Positions 62,713 through 64,000 of a stretch of 64,000 bases of DNA are shown here, piece by piece. Both the position numbers and the translations under genes were made by a program. This DNA is from Pseudonocardia alaniniphila (GTDB lineage: Bacteria; Actinomycetota; Actinomycetes; Mycobacteriales; Pseudonocardiaceae): positions 41,543 through 105,542 of the forward strand of contig NZ_JAKXMK010000033.1 of assembly GCF_022524485.1 (NCBI RefSeq). Direction: 5' to 3'. The notes beneath the pieces are model-generated. The model saw nothing but the letters and a program-made list of their open reading frames with translations, had not been told where the DNA came from and did no database searches. Position 1 is the stretch's first letter. Every line of letters starts with the position of its first letter.

Positions 62713-63320
62713 CCAGCCCGCACGGCAGCTCGTTCTCGGGACGGGTGGGGTGGGGCGCCCGTCCCGCGGTGCTGGTGGTGGACCTCGTCCGCGCCTACAC
62801 CGAGCGGGGCGGCCCCTTCGAGCTGCCCGATCCCGCACCCGCGGTGGCCGCCACCGCCGCGCTCGTGGATGCCGCGCGGGCGGGCGGCCACCCCGTCGTC
62901 TGGACGGTGGTGCGCTACTCCCCCGACCTCGTCGACGGCGGGCTCTTCGTGCGGAAGGTGCCCGCGCTGACCGCGTTCGCCGAGGGAGCGGCGGGAGGCT
63001 GGGGCGAGCTGACACTCAAGCCCCTGCCCGGGGAGCCGCTGGTCGTGAAGCAGTACGCCTCGGCGTTCTTCGCCACGTCGCTGGCCCCCACCCTGCACGC
63101 CCTCGGCGTGGACACCGTGGTGGTCTGCGGCGTCTCGACGTCCGGCTGCGTCCGCGCCTCCGCCACCGACGCCCTGGGCCACGGGCTGCGCCCACAGGTC
63201 GTCCGGCAGGCGTGCGCCGACCGCTCCCTCGCCCTCCACGAGTCCAACCTCACCGACCTCGACGCCAAGTACGCCGACGTGATCGACCTGGCAGAGGCCC
63301 TGGAACACCTGACCCCCTGA
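62709..63320 (+). CDS. N-carbamoylsarcosine amidase-like cysteine hydrolase
   Basis: ATG 62709 overlaps the hyuB stop (ATGA); the frame is open further upstream inside hyuB. The product is 203 aa with the isochorismatase-like fold. The catalytic triad positions are visible as Asp in VLVVDLVRAYTERGG, Lys in LVVKQYASAFF and Cys in GVSTSGCVRASATDALGHGL. The DLDAKYADV block near the C-terminus is typical of N-carbamoylsarcosine amidases. With HyuAB this would convert N-methylhydantoin via N-carbamoylsarcosine to sarcosine, ammonia and CO2 (inference from family). Confidence 0.88.
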   Translation: MTSPHGSSFSGRVGWGARPAVLVVDLVRAYTERGGPFELPDPAPAVAATAALVDAARAGGHPVVWTVVRYSPDLVDGGLFVRKVPALTAFAEGAAGGWGELTLKPLPGEPLVVKQYASAFFATSLAPTLHALGVDTVVVCGVSTSGCVRASATDALGHGLRPQVVRQACADRSLALHESNLTDLDAKYADVIDLAEALEHLTP

Positions 63321-63333
63321 CGCCCCCCGGGTG

Positions 63334-64000
63334 AGCGAAGATCGCCACGAGATCAGGGAATCCGCCCCCGCAAGGGCGGATAACCGGATCTCACTCCGAT
63401 CATGGCAGCCGGGTCCAACGACCGGCGCCGGAACGGGCGACCTGCGGACACGGTTCGGGCGACCCGCCCGCCAACGCCCTGGAAGGAGCGAAGATCGCCA
63501 CGAGATCGGTGCTTCTGCCCCCGCAAAGGCCGATAGCCGGATCTCGCACCGATCATGACGCGCGGCGACCCGCGGACGCAGGTTCAGCGACCCGCCCGCC
63601 AACGCCCCGCGCTAGCGAAGATCGTCGCGAGATCAGGGATTCCGCCCCCGCAAGGGCCGATACCCGAATCTCGCGGCGATCATGACGCGCAGCCCACGGA
63701 CCGGCGCAGGAACGGGCCACCCGCGGACGCAGTTCGGGCGACCCGCCCGCCAACGCCCTGTAAGGAGCGAAGATCGCCACGAGATCGGTGTTTCTGCCCT
63801 CGCGAGGGCCGATAGCCGGATCTCGCACCGATCATGGCGCGCGGCGACCCCCGGGCACAGGTTCAGCGACCCGCCCGCCAACGCCCCGGCGCTAGCGAAG
63901 ATCGTTGCGAGATTGGGAATTGCGCCCTCGCGAGGGCCGATAGCCGGATCTCGCACCGATCATGGCGCGCGGCGACCCCCGGGCACAGGTTCAGCGACCC
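63334..64000. repeat. Tandem palindromic repeat array, alternating ~153/~127 bp (continues past the edge)
   Basis: The phrase AGCGAAGATCG recurs at 63334, 63487, 63614, 63766 and 63894, giving spacings of 153, 127, 152 and 128 bases. Each unit contains an inverted repeat closing around a GC-rich core: in unit 3, GATCGTCGCGAGAT (63620-63633) pairs with ATCTCGCGGCGATC (63668-63681), one position being a G-T wobble. Units 4 and 5 also hold the perfect palindrome GCCCTCGCGAGGGC (63796-63809 in unit 4). A third conserved segment, ACCCGCCCGCCAACGCCC, links units. The last unit begins like the long type but ends like the short one, so units recombine. Short open frames cross the array on both strands but follow the repeat, not a protein. 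Confidence 0.85.

Noticed and set aside
63331..63956. Short open frames in the terminal repeats
   Set aside because: They exist on both strands and follow the repeat period; the repeated DNA, not coding, explains them.
63334..64000. CRISPR-like array
   Set aside because: Units are 127-153 bp long, and the parts between the conserved phrases are themselves repeated, so there are no unique spacers.

Overview
This window is chromosomal DNA from a very GC-rich actinobacterium, most likely a Pseudonocardia or other Pseudonocardiaceae (inferred from base composition, GTG/TTG starts, a SepIVA homologue, EspI-like ATPases and mycobacterium-like gene order). The housekeeping genes sepIVA, coaD, rsmD, pyc, recG, a DAK2-domain gene, ung, thiL, a DUF3515 gene and ddl follow the same relative order known around Rv2927c-Rv2981c of Mycobacterium tuberculosis. 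Several accessory modules are inserted among them. No rRNA, tRNA, insertion sequence or CRISPR array was seen.

Positions 1-16.7 kb are the accessory, least understood part. A giant minus-strand gene starts at 6551 and is still open at base 1 (at least 2183 codons). It encodes a membrane-anchored or secreted protein with a Lys/Glu/Ser/Thr stalk, coiled coils and about thirty two-cysteine modules. Divergent from it is a protein made of two beta-propeller-like halves. Then come three paralogous EspI/MinD-like ATPases (one at 9289-10440, two at 13480-15856) flanking a membrane-spanning, zinc-finger-fronted coiled-coil protein with a Ser/Lys-rich tail (10998-13310). A SepIVA (DivIVA-like) gene adjoins them. 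Together they look like an undescribed envelope or surface system related to type VII secretion accessory proteins; this is inference, because no EccC, EccD or WXG100 gene lies in the window.

Positions 16.7-29.1 kb hold coaD-rsmD-pyc (one minus-strand operon), a small membrane protein, recG and a DAK2 gene (overlapping), rpmB, a cytochrome P450, ung and a gamma-class carbonic anhydrase. Positions 29.1-35.3 kb hold a complete seven-gene Mrp/Mnh Na+/H+ antiporter operon whose six internal junctions are all 4-base stop/start overlaps; it runs on towards the carbonic anhydrase and ung genes.

Positions 35.6-48.9 kb carry a sodium:solute symporter with its small partner, a GNAT acetyltransferase, an MFS transporter, and a glycolate utilisation locus: malate synthase G (glcB) divergent from glcDEF, followed by a DinB-like gene and a lactate/glycolate permease. 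Glycolate would be imported by the permease, oxidised to glyoxylate by GlcDEF and condensed with acetyl-CoA by GlcB.

Positions 48.9-57.1 kb hold an AidB-like acyl-CoA dehydrogenase with a TetR regulator and a clear palindromic operator, thiL, a stand-alone Lrp-type ligand-binding domain, a DUF3515 gene, an mntR-mntH manganese pair with a palindromic operator at its start, ddl and a lipoprotein. Positions 57.1-63.3 kb hold a GntR-controlled divergent cluster: an isocitrate lyase/PEP mutase-family enzyme on one side, and hyuA-hyuB plus an N-carbamoylsarcosine amidase-like hydrolase on the other. The window ends in a tandem array of alternating ~153/~127-bp palindromic repeats (63334 to the edge).
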